In this document: positions 27,501 to 34,732 of the stretch, one piece after another
How the letters are laid out: each line of letters begins with the position of its first letter
How positions within the stretch are numbered: the first letter of the stretch is position 1
Assembly: GCF_947090775.1 (NCBI RefSeq)
Contig: NZ_OX352321.1
Location: 2,046,001 to 2,110,000 of the forward strand
Direction: 5' to 3'
Length of the DNA: 64,000 nucleotides
Origin: Pseudarthrobacter sp. MM222
GTDB taxonomy: Bacteria; Actinomycetota; Actinomycetes; Actinomycetales; Micrococcaceae
The notes under the pieces: model-generated
Database searches by the model: none
Seen by the model: only the letters and a program-made list of their open reading frames with translations
Told to the model about the DNA's origin: nothing
Translations under genes and position numbers: made by a program

Positions 27501-28404
27501 GACCATCGGGACGGCCACGGCCGGGGTAGCTTCGGCTACTCTGACCTGGACCGCGCCGGCCTCCAATGGCGGTTCGGCGATCACGGGTTACCGGGTCCGG
27601 GCTTACGCCGGAACGACGTTGTCCAGGACCCAGACGGTCACCGGCAACGTTAGCTCCGCCGTGGTTACCGGGCTCGTCAACGGGAACTCCTACAGGTTCG
27701 ACGTGGCAGCCATCAACGGTGCCGGCACCGGCGCGGCTTCGGCTCAAACGTTGCTGTTCGTAACCCCCCGTGCCGAGTTTGTGCTTCCGACAATAACGGC
27801 ACGGACCCCGGCAACGGGTGCCCGCTCGGTGAGCCAGGTCGCAGACATCACGGCAACCTTCAGCGAGCCGGTCACCGGAGTCAACGGAACCACCACCTTT
27901 GTACTCCGGCAAGGCACTGCGGTGATTCCCGCCGTCGTGAGCTACAACACCACAACCCGTGTCGCGACGTTGAACCCGACGGCGACGCTGGTTGCCGACC
28001 AGACGTACACGGCCACCCTCTCCGGAGTCCGTGACGCGGCGGGCAACACGATGACGGCGAGCAGTTGGTCGTTCCTCACCGGCCCGGCACCAACGGTCAC
28101 GGCGACGTCGGCTGTGACAGCTGTCCCTCGGAACAGCAACGCCACGGCGACCTTCAGTGAGATCATCACAGGGTTCTCGACGAGCACAGTGCAGGTCACG
28201 AATGTCGCCACCGGAGCGGTCGTAACTTCGGTCGCTACCTTCAACCCCCTGACCAGGGTGCTGACGATCAACCCGTCGGCGACCCTGGCCGCTGGTACCC
28301 AGTACCGGGTCCTGATCACGGGCGGCACGGCTGCTGTCCGGGATACGGCCGGTAACCCGCTGGTCAACCGGACGTGGACCTTCACAACCGGCACGGCGCT
28401 CTAG
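21598..28404 (+). CDS. Giant secreted animal-type haem peroxidase with RTX, FN3 and Ig-like domains
   Basis: A 2268-residue exported enzyme. A signal peptide precedes a likely cut after 'VTANA' (about residue 46). The peroxidase domain (about 180-880) keeps all mammalian-peroxidase key residues: Gln247, Asp250 and distal His251 in 'FGQFFDHG', Arg523 and Glu526 in 'GRVNENIGLTAIH', and proximal His639 in 'VYRFGHSM'. RTX-type calcium nonapeptides (GGxGxDxxx) occupy about 1020-1142, with more at 1305-1335. Six fibronectin type III domains follow (about 1466-2058), the last five almost identical, then two Big_5-like Ig domains (2061-2268). There is no sortase motif. The architecture, peroxidase plus RTX next to a multicopper oxidase, resembles MopA-type Mn(II)-oxidising peroxidases; that function is inference. 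Confidence 0.92.
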   Translation: MNVFASKKVQGQRRVFGTPTRVVAAGTAMALLSFIGLTTTAVTANALVAPTGQGFTVNAADLAFILKQIKIAEAHVANTTSSTGPCGALVGTGPNQIASPLISQGLRTVDGSCNNLQTGQETFGAADQIFPRLTTPAFKAAEAVPPGFGPPGTSSYAQKKGLVFDSEPRTVSNLIVDQTANNPSAIEAAGNPVRTQGNDGVVPCPVPQPTPPVADCVPAGETLFIPNVTTDVGLSPPYNSLFTLFGQFFDHGVDQTVKGGGTVFVPLKADDPLVAGPDHIFGNTDDLDPNLRFMVLTRAKNQPGPDGIAGNDPATPADESADDVQDALNTDSPFVDQSQTYTSHSSHQVFLREYASNAGKPVSTGKLLGGPLNSDGTPGPTSGGMATWATVKEQAKTLLGLQLEDADAVNIPMIAADAYGKFIPGGNGLPQYVTAHGLEEGNLAAPKPVPADVKYFDTPFLTDIAHNADPSKACRTAIGVGPQPAGCLIPDTDEDASADFASQPAGTYDNEMLDAHFAAGDGRVNENIGLTAIHQVFHSEHDRLVDDIKTTLTNDTSTRGVAALAEWQSTSGAAGWNGERLFQAARFITEMEYQHLVFEEFARKVQPAINPFQPFAFTQTELNPAVKAEFAHAVYRFGHSMLTETISRRNEDKPGNDNEFGTSDDIRGTTNDISLLEGFLNPPEYTNGGPAGSLTSEEAAGSIIAGMSDQVGNELDEFVTDTLRNNLLGLPLDLATVNMARARSEGIPRLNPLRREIFNATNDGALKPYINWVDFGENLKNPTSLVNFVAAYGRHPSITGAGPDAVLGNGDDVPATLASRREAARLLVNPDIIAGDVAPADAAAFMNSTDGWANAGTKSTTGVDDIDLWVGGLAEITNVFGGLLGSTFNYVFENQLTDLQNGDRLYYLARTPGMNLRAQLEGNSFAEMMMRNTNVKSLKADAFATADCKFELKNLAGTTDGFALHGNKVLDDPDSECSEPDLLLRQPDGTIKYRARNAVDPSGINGQSVYNGTAAIDRIYGGNDSDTFWGGVGNDVIEGGDGADIALGGEGDDIITDLAGDDVPKGGPGNDAIDAGPGLDIVMGGDGKDFSNGGANINETFAGAGDDFVIAGQGEDAVFGDSGDDWQEGGDQPDLMQGDSGNLFFLDDSQTPGHDILIGQGGDDDYDMEGGDDVGVAGPGIEKVAGASGYDWEIGLGDPQPQDADLALPIPGLDVLQVGVRDKFNEVEALSGAGLDDKLRGDDVDPKAVGGAGFIGCNVLDQNGLDRVSGLDALVPDLNTPRQPVSDLSATGDCPLLSGANVWGDGNILLGGGGSDLIEGRGADDIIDGDAYFNVRLSVRTDANNPATEIGSASVTGPGQSAMASQYKRDADGKLTGPTLQESVFAGTVNPGNIVAVREILTGSGGTDTAVFSDVRANYTVTTTPVGAALGAPGSVTTVVHNGGGVDGTDTLRNVEVLQFSDSIVPSAPAIGAATAGNARATVNWTAPSVGTADSFNVKVLDVTTNPAGVEVGTPRTAPAGTTSLVVTGLTNGSTYRFQVSATNDVGTSPFSATSNTVTPSLLAEATVAGAPAIGTATAGNASATLTWTAPASDGGAAITGYQVRALAGTTVAGTQTVAGNVGTVVVTGLTNGTAYTFDVAAINGVGTGAASAASNAVTPAVPATVAGAPTIGTATAGNATATLTWTAPASNGGSAITGYRVRALTLGGSTVAGTQTVTGNVGTVVVTGLTNGTAYTFDVAAINGVGTGAASAASNQVTPVAPATVAGAPTIGTATAGNASATLTWTAPASDGGAAITGYQVRALAGTTVARTQTVTGNVGTVVVTGLTNGTAYTFDVAAINGVGTGAASAASNAVTPAVPATVAGAPTIGTATAGNASATLTWTAPAANGGSAITGYRVRALTLAGTTVARTQTVIGNVGTVVVTGLTNGTAYTFDVAAINGVGTGAASAASNQVTPVVPATVAGAPTIGTATAGVASATLTWTAPASNGGSAITGYRVRAYAGTTLSRTQTVTGNVSSAVVTGLVNGNSYRFDVAAINGAGTGAASAQTLLFVTPRAEFVLPTITARTPATGARSVSQVADITATFSEPVTGVNGTTTFVLRQGTAVIPAVVSYNTTTRVATLNPTATLVADQTYTATLSGVRDAAGNTMTASSWSFLTGPAPTVTATSAVTAVPRNSNATATFSEIITGFSTSTVQVTNVATGAVVTSVATFNPLTRVLTINPSATLAAGTQYRVLITGGTAAVRDTAGNPLVNRTWTFTTGTAL
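26293..27770 (+). repeat. Five near-identical in-frame FN3 repeats (294/300 bp alternating)
   Basis: Repeat units begin at 26293, 26587, 26887, 27181 and 27481, so lengths alternate 294, 300, 294, 300, then a shorter, more diverged last unit. The 300-bp units carry two extra codons ('RALTLGGS'/'RALTLAGT' versus 'RALAGT'). The alternation indicates duplication of a 594-bp two-domain block. An older, diverged FN3 copy precedes them at about 25993-26290. Confidence 0.93.
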
Positions 28405-28416
28405 CACCAGAAATAC

Positions 28417-28464
28417 GAGAATGCCGGCCGGCGGGGCCCGAATGGCCCGCCGGCCGGCATTCTC
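28417..28464 (+). terminator. Strong hairpin after the peroxidase gene
   Basis: A 19-bp perfect stem (28417-28435 with 28446-28464) and a 10-base loop, starting 12 bases after the stop. It separates the peroxidase from the multicopper oxidase, so the latter probably has its own promoter or depends on read-through. Confidence 0.85.
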
Positions 28465-28526
28465 ATTTGTCCGAAGGCTCCATCTTCGGCACTCTATTCA
28501 GTCCTAATCCCCACATTGGAGGGGTC

Positions 28527-30218
28527 ATGACGACACGACGAGAACTGTTGAAACTGGGTGCGGTGGGCGCATTCGGCCTGGCCGGAATGAAGGGTGGCGA
28601 CGACGACGTCGCCCCACCCACGGCCCCGCCGACTGCCAGTCTGCTGGCACCCCGGAACTTTCCCATCCCGTTTGAGGGAGTCTTCCGGCGTCCGCCGGAG
28701 CTGACGCCCTTTGAATCGGGATTCGACGACGGCGACCCGGCGCGGCCCTACGCGCGCTACGCCCTCACCCAGAAACTTGGCCTGGCGCAGTTCGTCCCCG
28801 GACTGAACACCACCGTGGCCGGGTACAACGGTATCTTCCCGGGCCCCACCATCCGCGCCGCCCAGGGGACCAGGACTGAGGTGCGGATCCGCAACGCCCT
28901 CCCCGCGCGTGGCCTGCTTCAGCCCGGCGCCTTCGACACGGTCACCCACCTGCACGGCTCAGCCTCATTGCCGCAATACGACGGGTACGCCAACGACTTC
29001 ACCGCGCCCGGCAACGTGAAGAACTACCGGTATCCCAACTGGCAGCCGGCAAGGACGTTGTGGTACCACGACCACAAGCACCACATCACCGCCCAGAACG
29101 TGTACTCGGGGCTCGCCGGGTTCTACCCCTTGACCGACAGGTACGAGCAAGCCCAGCTACCGCAAGGTGAGTTCGACGTACCGCTGATGATCTCGGATGC
29201 GATGTTCAACGCCGACGGATCCCTGGGCTACAACGACAACGGCCACAAGGGACTGTGGGGCGACATCATCATGGTCAACGGAGTGCCGTGGCCGACGATG
29301 AAGGTCAAGCCGCGGATCTACCGTTTCCGCGTCCTGGTGGCTTCGATAACGCGCTCTTACCGCCCGACGCTGTCCACCGGAGAACCGGTCTACGTGGTCG
29401 GCACGGACGCCGGCATGGTGCCGGTGGTCCAGGCGGTCAAGTCATGGCGGCAGGGCACCGCGGAGCGCTACGAAGTACTGATTGATTTCCGCCGGTACCG
29501 GACCGGGCAAATGATCGAACTACGCAACCTGAGCAACAAGAACAACATCAACTTCGCCAACACAGGGAAGATCATGCGCTTCGAGGTGGTCGCTGATTCC
29601 GGCTCAGCCGCCGGTTCCATCTCCGGCATTCCTGCGACCCTGGACGACGGCGGCGCGGTGAACGCGGCGCTCGGAGCCATAGCCACCATGAAGCTGACAC
29701 CGGACATGGCCGTGGCGAAGCGCAACCTCAAAGTGATGCGGGCCAACGGGCAGTGGACCATCAACGGAGTTACCTGGGCGGACGTCGAGAAGTCCGGGTT
29801 CTCCAAGCTGTTTGGCAATCCAAAGCCCTACGACATCGAGCAATGGACCATCACCAATGCCTCCGGAGGCTGGTTCCACCCCGTCCATATCCACTTGATA
29901 GACGCCAGGATCATTGGCCGGAACACGAACGGCGGCAAGCCGTTCGCCTGGGAAACCGGACCCAAAGACGTCTTCTACGCCGGTGAAAACGAGTCGATCA
30001 CAGCGCTGATGCAATTCGACACGGGCAAGGAACTCGGCGGGCGGTACATGGTCCACTGCCACAACCTGGTGCACGAGGACCACGACATGATGGTCCAGTT
30101 CTCCGTGGGCGACTACCGGATAAACGACCCCGTCACCTCCGACCCGCCCGTTCCGGACACGTCCCCGGCCGACGCCTATCCGCCGGTGTACCGGCCCGGC
30201 CTGCCGCCCGGCACCTGA
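28527..30218 (+). CDS. Multicopper oxidase with Tat-type signal
   Basis: A 563-residue three-domain multicopper oxidase (CotA/bilirubin-oxidase-like). The N-terminus 'TTRRELLKLGA' is a twin-arginine export motif. All four copper-binding motifs are present: 'THLHGSA', 'WYHDHKHH', 'HPVHIHLID' and 'MVHCHNLVHEDHDMM', the last containing the type 1 Cys. The enzyme should oxidise phenols or metal ions such as Mn(II) or Cu(I) outside the membrane, reducing O2 to water. I chose ATG 28527 because GGAGGGG precedes it and the Tat motif then lies at the N-terminus. It lies 122 bases downstream of the giant peroxidase on the same strand, which suggests joint function. Confidence 0.93.
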   Translation: MTTRRELLKLGAVGAFGLAGMKGGDDDVAPPTAPPTASLLAPRNFPIPFEGVFRRPPELTPFESGFDDGDPARPYARYALTQKLGLAQFVPGLNTTVAGYNGIFPGPTIRAAQGTRTEVRIRNALPARGLLQPGAFDTVTHLHGSASLPQYDGYANDFTAPGNVKNYRYPNWQPARTLWYHDHKHHITAQNVYSGLAGFYPLTDRYEQAQLPQGEFDVPLMISDAMFNADGSLGYNDNGHKGLWGDIIMVNGVPWPTMKVKPRIYRFRVLVASITRSYRPTLSTGEPVYVVGTDAGMVPVVQAVKSWRQGTAERYEVLIDFRRYRTGQMIELRNLSNKNNINFANTGKIMRFEVVADSGSAAGSISGIPATLDDGGAVNAALGAIATMKLTPDMAVAKRNLKVMRANGQWTINGVTWADVEKSGFSKLFGNPKPYDIEQWTITNASGGWFHPVHIHLIDARIIGRNTNGGKPFAWETGPKDVFYAGENESITALMQFDTGKELGGRYMVHCHNLVHEDHDMMVQFSVGDYRINDPVTSDPPVPDTSPADAYPPVYRPGLPPGT

Positions 30219-30261
30219 GCCGGGTGGCGTCGACTCCTGCATAAAACCGTCTTGCGCCGGG

Positions 30262-30295
30262 CGTGGCCGGCCGGTGTCCCTAGCGGCCGGCCACG
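30262..30295 (+). terminator. Hairpin between convergent multicopper oxidase and acyl-CoA ligase genes
   Basis: A 12-bp perfect stem (CGTGGCCGGCCG / CGGCCGGCCACG) with a 10-base loop. Its right arm lies inside the last codons of the opposite gene, so it may end transcription from the left only. Confidence 0.55.
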
Positions 30296-32019
30296 AGGGT
30301 GTCCCGGATCTCGCGGCGCAGGACCTTCCCGATGAGGGAGCGGGGGAGTTCGTCGAGCACCACCACGCGGCGCGGCACCTTGTAGGCAGCCAGGTGCCGC
30401 CGAGCGAAGTTCAGCAGCGCCTCCGGATCGACGGTGGTCCCCGGGGCGGGAACGACGGCGGCAACCACATCCTCGCCGCCGCCGGGCCGGGGCTGCCCGA
30501 CCACGGAGACATCCGCGAGCCCCGGGAAGTCGGCAAGGACGTCCTCCACTTCGCTGGGCGAGACGTTGAATCCGCCGGTGATAATCAGTTCCTTGATCCG
30601 GTCCCGGATCGTGACGAAGTAGTCCTTATCTACGGAGACGATGTCGCCGGTGCGGAACCAGCCGCCTTCCAGGAGCGCATCTTCGGTTTCCTCGGGCCGC
30701 TGCCAGTACCCCGAGAAGACCTGGGGGCCACGGATGAGCAGTTCGCCCTCCTGGCCCGGGGCGCGGTCGAGTGCGACGTTCCTCGGGTCCACCACCCGGA
30801 TGTCGGTGAGGGGGAAAGGCACGCCCACGGTGCCCGGTTTCCGGCTGGCACCGAACGGATTGCCCAGGGCTATGGGGGAGGTTTCCGTCAGCCCGTAGCC
30901 TTCGATCAGATACCCGCCGGTCGCCTTTTCCCAGGTCTCCACGGTGGCCGTCGGGAGGTTCATGGCCCCGGAGATCGAAAACCGGATGCTCCCGAGCCCG
31001 ACGCCACGCTCTGCCGCCGCGGCGGCGAGCCGGTCGTAGATCGGCGGGACCGCAGGAAGGAAAGTGGCCGGCGACTTCCGATGCGCCTTCAGGACGAGGT
31101 CGACGTCGAATTTCGGGAACAGCACCAGCTTCGCCCCGATACTCAACGCAATGGTCAGGCAAAGGGTCAGCCCGTAGGCGTGGAACATCGGCAGGACCGC
31201 GTAGACGGTCTCCCGGCCGTCCCGGAGGCCGGGAACCCACGCCCGGCCTTGCGCCGCGTTGGCCTGCAGGTTGGCGTGCGTCAGCATGGCCCCCTTGGGG
31301 AGGCCCGTGGTGCCGCTCGTGTACTGAAGGACGGCGAGGTCCTGGGGTGCGGGTCGGGGATGCTTCTTCTTCAACGCTCCGGCCCGCAGGATCTCCGGCC
31401 AGCGCAGGATCGAAATGTTTGCCGGCTGCTGCGAAGCGCGCTCGTGTTTTCCGGCTGCCAGGGCTGCGCGGGCTTTCCGTGCGGCGGGCACGGGGAGCCG
31501 GAGTGCGAGCCGCTGGAGCAGGGGCATCGCCGGGATCAGCTCCACCGAGATGATGGTCCGGAGCCCGACGTCGGGCGGCAGCTGGCTGACCCGCTGCACC
31601 GCCTTGTCCCAGACGATCGCGACGGTGGCTCCATGGTCTTCGAACTGATGGCGCAGCTCACGGTCGGTGTACAGCGGATTGTGTTCCACGACAATGGCGC
31701 CGAGCCGCAACACCGCATGGAAGGCGATGATGTGCTGCGGGCAGTTCGGCAAGACCAGGGCCACCCGGTCGCCGGACCTGACGCCGAGTTTCCTGAGCCC
31801 GGCCGCGGCCCGGCTGATCAGCGTGCCGAGCTCTCGGTAGCTGGTCCGCGCCCCAAAGAATTCCAGGGCCGGCTTGGACCCAAAGCGATGGACGGAGGAC
31901 TCCAGCAGGTCCACGAGCGAGCCCTTGGGAAGCTTGAGGTCCGCCGGGACCCCCGGTCCGTAGTGCGCCGTCCATGGGCGCTCCGGGTGCAGCGCTGACC
32001 GCGCGGATTTCTTCTTCAT
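30280..32019 (-). CDS. Long-chain fatty-acid-CoA ligase (FadD-like, AMP-forming)
   Basis: A 579-residue adenylate-forming enzyme. The ATP/AMP motif is 'YTSGTTGLPKGAML', followed by 'YGLTETSPI', 'RTGDIVSVDKD' and 'GFNVSPSEVEDVL', with the catalytic Lys near the end in 'RSLIGKVLRREI'. The N-terminal linker before 'LLESSVHRFGSKPALEF' is typical of cytosolic FadD proteins of actinobacteria. It activates fatty acids to acyl-CoA for beta-oxidation or lipid synthesis. AAGGAC lies upstream of the ATG. No beta-oxidation genes are adjacent. Confidence 0.92.
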   Translation of the reverse strand: MKKKSARSALHPERPWTAHYGPGVPADLKLPKGSLVDLLESSVHRFGSKPALEFFGARTSYRELGTLISRAAAGLRKLGVRSGDRVALVLPNCPQHIIAFHAVLRLGAIVVEHNPLYTDRELRHQFEDHGATVAIVWDKAVQRVSQLPPDVGLRTIISVELIPAMPLLQRLALRLPVPAARKARAALAAGKHERASQQPANISILRWPEILRAGALKKKHPRPAPQDLAVLQYTSGTTGLPKGAMLTHANLQANAAQGRAWVPGLRDGRETVYAVLPMFHAYGLTLCLTIALSIGAKLVLFPKFDVDLVLKAHRKSPATFLPAVPPIYDRLAAAAAERGVGLGSIRFSISGAMNLPTATVETWEKATGGYLIEGYGLTETSPIALGNPFGASRKPGTVGVPFPLTDIRVVDPRNVALDRAPGQEGELLIRGPQVFSGYWQRPEETEDALLEGGWFRTGDIVSVDKDYFVTIRDRIKELIITGGFNVSPSEVEDVLADFPGLADVSVVGQPRPGGGEDVVAAVVPAPGTTVDPEALLNFARRHLAAYKVPRRVVVLDELPRSLIGKVLRREIRDTLVAGR

Positions 32020-32304
32020 CGTCTGTCCTTGCCATAAACGTGCGCCTGCTGGGTGCGCGAGGCGAAAGCCCGCCGTAAAAATCCTACCCGCGCCGTCTCA
32101 CCGTCCCGGGACGGCTCGTCCCTGCCGCCGCACGCCGCACCCGGGGCGCTCGTGACCTTCGGCCCTAGGTTCGGGCCCCTGCTCGGCGCATGCTGGGTGT
32201 ACCCCGGGCCGCGTGGGCAGCTGACCCGCCTGTTGGCGCGTGATGGAGGCGCCGGCGGCGAGGGTGCCCTTGCACCCGGAAATCATCTTCGATGAGGAGC
32301 CTCG

Positions 32305-33618
32305 ATGAGTCCCTCGGTCCCGAAGGCCTCGGTGCTGGCACAGATCCACGCCCTCGCCCGTCCGCTCCGGACTGACCAGGACTTCAACGGGCTCGTCCGC
32401 CGCGCTGTTGAGAGCCGCTACGTCGCCATAGGCGAGGCCTCCCACGGCACGCACGAGTTCTACACCTGGCGCGATACCTTGAGCCGGCGTCTCATCGCGG
32501 AAGAGGGCTACAACTGGATCGGGGTCGAGGGGGACTGGCCGGACTGCTGGCGGATCAATCGTTGGGTCCGGGGCTGGACCGGGCAGGAGCAGGGCGTCCA
32601 CGCCCTGCTCGCGGGGTTTGAACGGTGGCCCAGGTGGATGTGGGCGAATGAGGAAGTGGCGTCGTTCCTGGACTGGCTGCGCGGCTGGAATCTTAGCCGT
32701 CCGAGAAGTCAACGGGTCGGCTTCTACGGACTTGACGTCTATTCGCTCTGGGATTCGCTCCGGGAGATCATCGGCTGGCTGGAGGGGAATGAGCCGGAGG
32801 CCGTTCCCACCGCCCTGCGGGCATGGCAATGCTTCGTGCCGCACCACGAGGACCCGCACGAGTACGCCCGGAGCGCGCGGCTGGTGCCGCAGTCCTGCGA
32901 GGCTGACGTCGTCGCCCTCCTTGCCGAGGTCAGGAACCGGGCGTTTCCGCCAGGAGACCAGAACGAACAAGCCTTCGATGCCATCCAGAACGCCGAGGTT
33001 GCCGCGAACGCGGAGCACTACTACCGGACCATGGTCCGCGGTGACCGGCAGTCCTGGAACATTCGGGACCACCATATGGCTGACACCGTCGACCGGCTCA
33101 GCACGCACCTCGGCGCGGAATCCAAGGGCATCATCTGGGAACACAACACGCACATCGGGGACGCGCGGGCCACGGACATGGCCCAGGAGGGACTGGTCAA
33201 CCTGGGGCAGCTGCTGCGCGAGCGGCACGCCGCGGAGGGCGTAATGCTGGTGGGCTTCGCCTCCCATCGAGGCGAGGTCATCGCTGCCGGCAGTTGGGGC
33301 AGCCCCGAGCGGATCCTGCCCCTGCCCCCGGCGCGGCCCGGCAGCCACGAGGACTTCCTGCACGAGGCGCTGGGCGTGCCGTCGGTGCTGGACTTCGGCG
33401 AAGACAGGACCGGGCCGTGGCTCTCCAGCCGGTTCGGCCACCGCGCGATTGGCGTGGTCTACGATCCGCAGCGGGAACCCCGCAATTACGTCCCCACAGT
33501 GATGGGTGACCGCTACGACGCGCTGGTCTGGCTCGAGCACACCGCAGCCCTGCGCCCACTGCGCCACGAAGGACCCCCGCGGCACGCCGAATTCGAGACC
33601 GAACCCACGGGGTTCTAG
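32305..33618 (+). CDS. Erythromycin esterase-like protein
   Basis: A 437-residue protein of the erythromycin esterase/EreA-like family (PF05139). Hallmarks are 'YVAIGEASHGTHEFYTWR' with the catalytic His and Glu, 'IGVEGDWPDC', 'RMSFYGLDVYSL'-type text seen here as 'VGFYGLDVYSLWDS', and 'SKGIIWEHNTHIGDARA'. Most chromosomal members do not hydrolyse macrolides, so resistance should not be assumed. GGAGC precedes the ATG. The 285-base gap before it shows no gene. A hairpin follows the stop. Confidence 0.88.
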   Translation: MSPSVPKASVLAQIHALARPLRTDQDFNGLVRRAVESRYVAIGEASHGTHEFYTWRDTLSRRLIAEEGYNWIGVEGDWPDCWRINRWVRGWTGQEQGVHALLAGFERWPRWMWANEEVASFLDWLRGWNLSRPRSQRVGFYGLDVYSLWDSLREIIGWLEGNEPEAVPTALRAWQCFVPHHEDPHEYARSARLVPQSCEADVVALLAEVRNRAFPPGDQNEQAFDAIQNAEVAANAEHYYRTMVRGDRQSWNIRDHHMADTVDRLSTHLGAESKGIIWEHNTHIGDARATDMAQEGLVNLGQLLRERHAAEGVMLVGFASHRGEVIAAGSWGSPERILPLPPARPGSHEDFLHEALGVPSVLDFGEDRTGPWLSSRFGHRAIGVVYDPQREPRNYVPTVMGDRYDALVWLEHTAALRPLRHEGPPRHAEFETEPTGF

Positions 33619-33628
33619 CGCGCGAACC

Positions 33629-33657
33629 GTGCGGGGCTTAAGCCCCTAACCCCGCAC
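33629..33657 (+). terminator. Hairpin after the erythromycin esterase-like gene
   Basis: An 8-bp stem GTGCGGGG / CCCCGCAC with an inner GGGGCTTAAGCCCC palindrome that could fold instead. No T-run follows. Confidence 0.5.
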
Positions 33658-33758
33658 CTGGCCGGCGGCGCACACTGAAATGCCGGCGGACTGTTGGCGC
33701 CGCTGGACGGTCATGCGCAGCAATAGCAACCGTGCCACGGAGAAGAGCAGAGTCCAGA

Positions 33759-34628
33759 ATGAGCAAACCAATAGTCGTCGGGATCAGCGGCTCTGCCGGA
33801 AGCCAGGCCGCCCTGGCCTGGGCCGTCCAGCGGGCTTCGCGGCACAAGCTTCCGCTCATCGTTATTCACGCAGTGGACGACCGCTGGATGTCGCCGGAAT
33901 TCCAGTACCAGGAGCTCATCCGGGAATCGGCGATGGACCTGCTCAAGAAAGCACAGGCTGCCGCGACGGCGCAGACCCCGGACGTCAACGTGGAGGTGCA
34001 GCTTCGTCATGGCAGCGCCGCCGCGGCGTTGCGGGAGGCATCCAAGGAGGCGTCGATGGTGGTGGTCGGCGCGCATGACAGGCACTGGATGGATGGCGGG
34101 CCGCTGAAGGACCGTGCCCTTCAGATCGCGGCGGCTTCGGACAGCCCGGTCGCCGTCATCCCCGCCAAGCAGGGGACCGGGGACAGGGGCGTCGTCGTCG
34201 GTGTGGATGGCTCGGAGGAGGCGTTGCAGGCAGTCCGGTTCGCTGCTGCCGAAGCCGATCGCGGCGGGAATGAGCTGACCGTGGTGCTCGCGTTCCGGAG
34301 TCCCGCCCGATGGTTTGAGAACCAGCTGCCCTCGCGCGGACTCGCCGAGACCATTATCGAGGAACAACGGGTCGTCCTGTCCGAATCCGTCGCCGGACTG
34401 GGTGACAAGTATCCCGACCTGACGGTCTACCAGCGCCTGGAAACGGACGCCGATCCAGCCAAGGCGCTCGTCGACGTCGCTACCGGGGCGCGCCTCCTGG
34501 TTTTGGGCAGCCGCGGCCGTGGCGGCTTCTCCCGCTTGGTGCTCGGCTCAACCGCCCACGCGGTCCTGCTGCACGTGCCCTGCCCCACCGTCGTCACCCG
34601 GCTACACAAGGTGCAGCACGAGGACTGA
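33759..34628 (+). CDS. Universal stress protein with two UspA domains
   Basis: A 289-residue tandem UspA protein. Domain 1 (about 1-140) begins 'KPIVVGISGSAGSQAALAWA', and domain 2 (about 147-285) begins 'GVVVGVDGSEEALQAV'. Each has the ATP-binding pattern near its end, clearest in domain 2 as 'VLGSRGRGGFSRLVLGSTAHAVL'; in domain 1 the matching stretch ('VVGAHDRHWMDGGPLKDRAL') is degenerate, so it may bind nucleotide poorly. Such proteins help actinobacteria survive energy or oxygen stress. I chose ATG 33759 over 33732 because the conserved domain starts four residues later. Confidence 0.9.
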   Translation: MSKPIVVGISGSAGSQAALAWAVQRASRHKLPLIVIHAVDDRWMSPEFQYQELIRESAMDLLKKAQAAATAQTPDVNVEVQLRHGSAAAALREASKEASMVVVGAHDRHWMDGGPLKDRALQIAAASDSPVAVIPAKQGTGDRGVVVGVDGSEEALQAVRFAAAEADRGGNELTVVLAFRSPARWFENQLPSRGLAETIIEEQRVVLSESVAGLGDKYPDLTVYQRLETDADPAKALVDVATGARLLVLGSRGRGGFSRLVLGSTAHAVLLHVPCPTVVTRLHKVQHED

Positions 34629-34732
34629 CTTTCACGGGGATCGAGGTTCTACCGGGTAGACGGCGAAATGCCGGCCTCACCACCGCCGGGGCAGGGGTTT
34701 TCCGGTCACCGGCGGGGTGGGAGGATGAAGCG

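Noticed and set aside
26374..28407. 677-codon open frame antisense to the FN3/Ig part of the peroxidase
   Set aside because: It exists only because the GC-rich FN3 repeats lack stops on the other strand; its protein is low-complexity Gly/Arg/Asp and repeats with the repeat period.
32305..33618. Macrolide resistance gene
   Set aside because: Family membership in erythromycin esterase-like proteins alone does not show resistance; chromosomal members mostly lack that activity and there is no mobile context.
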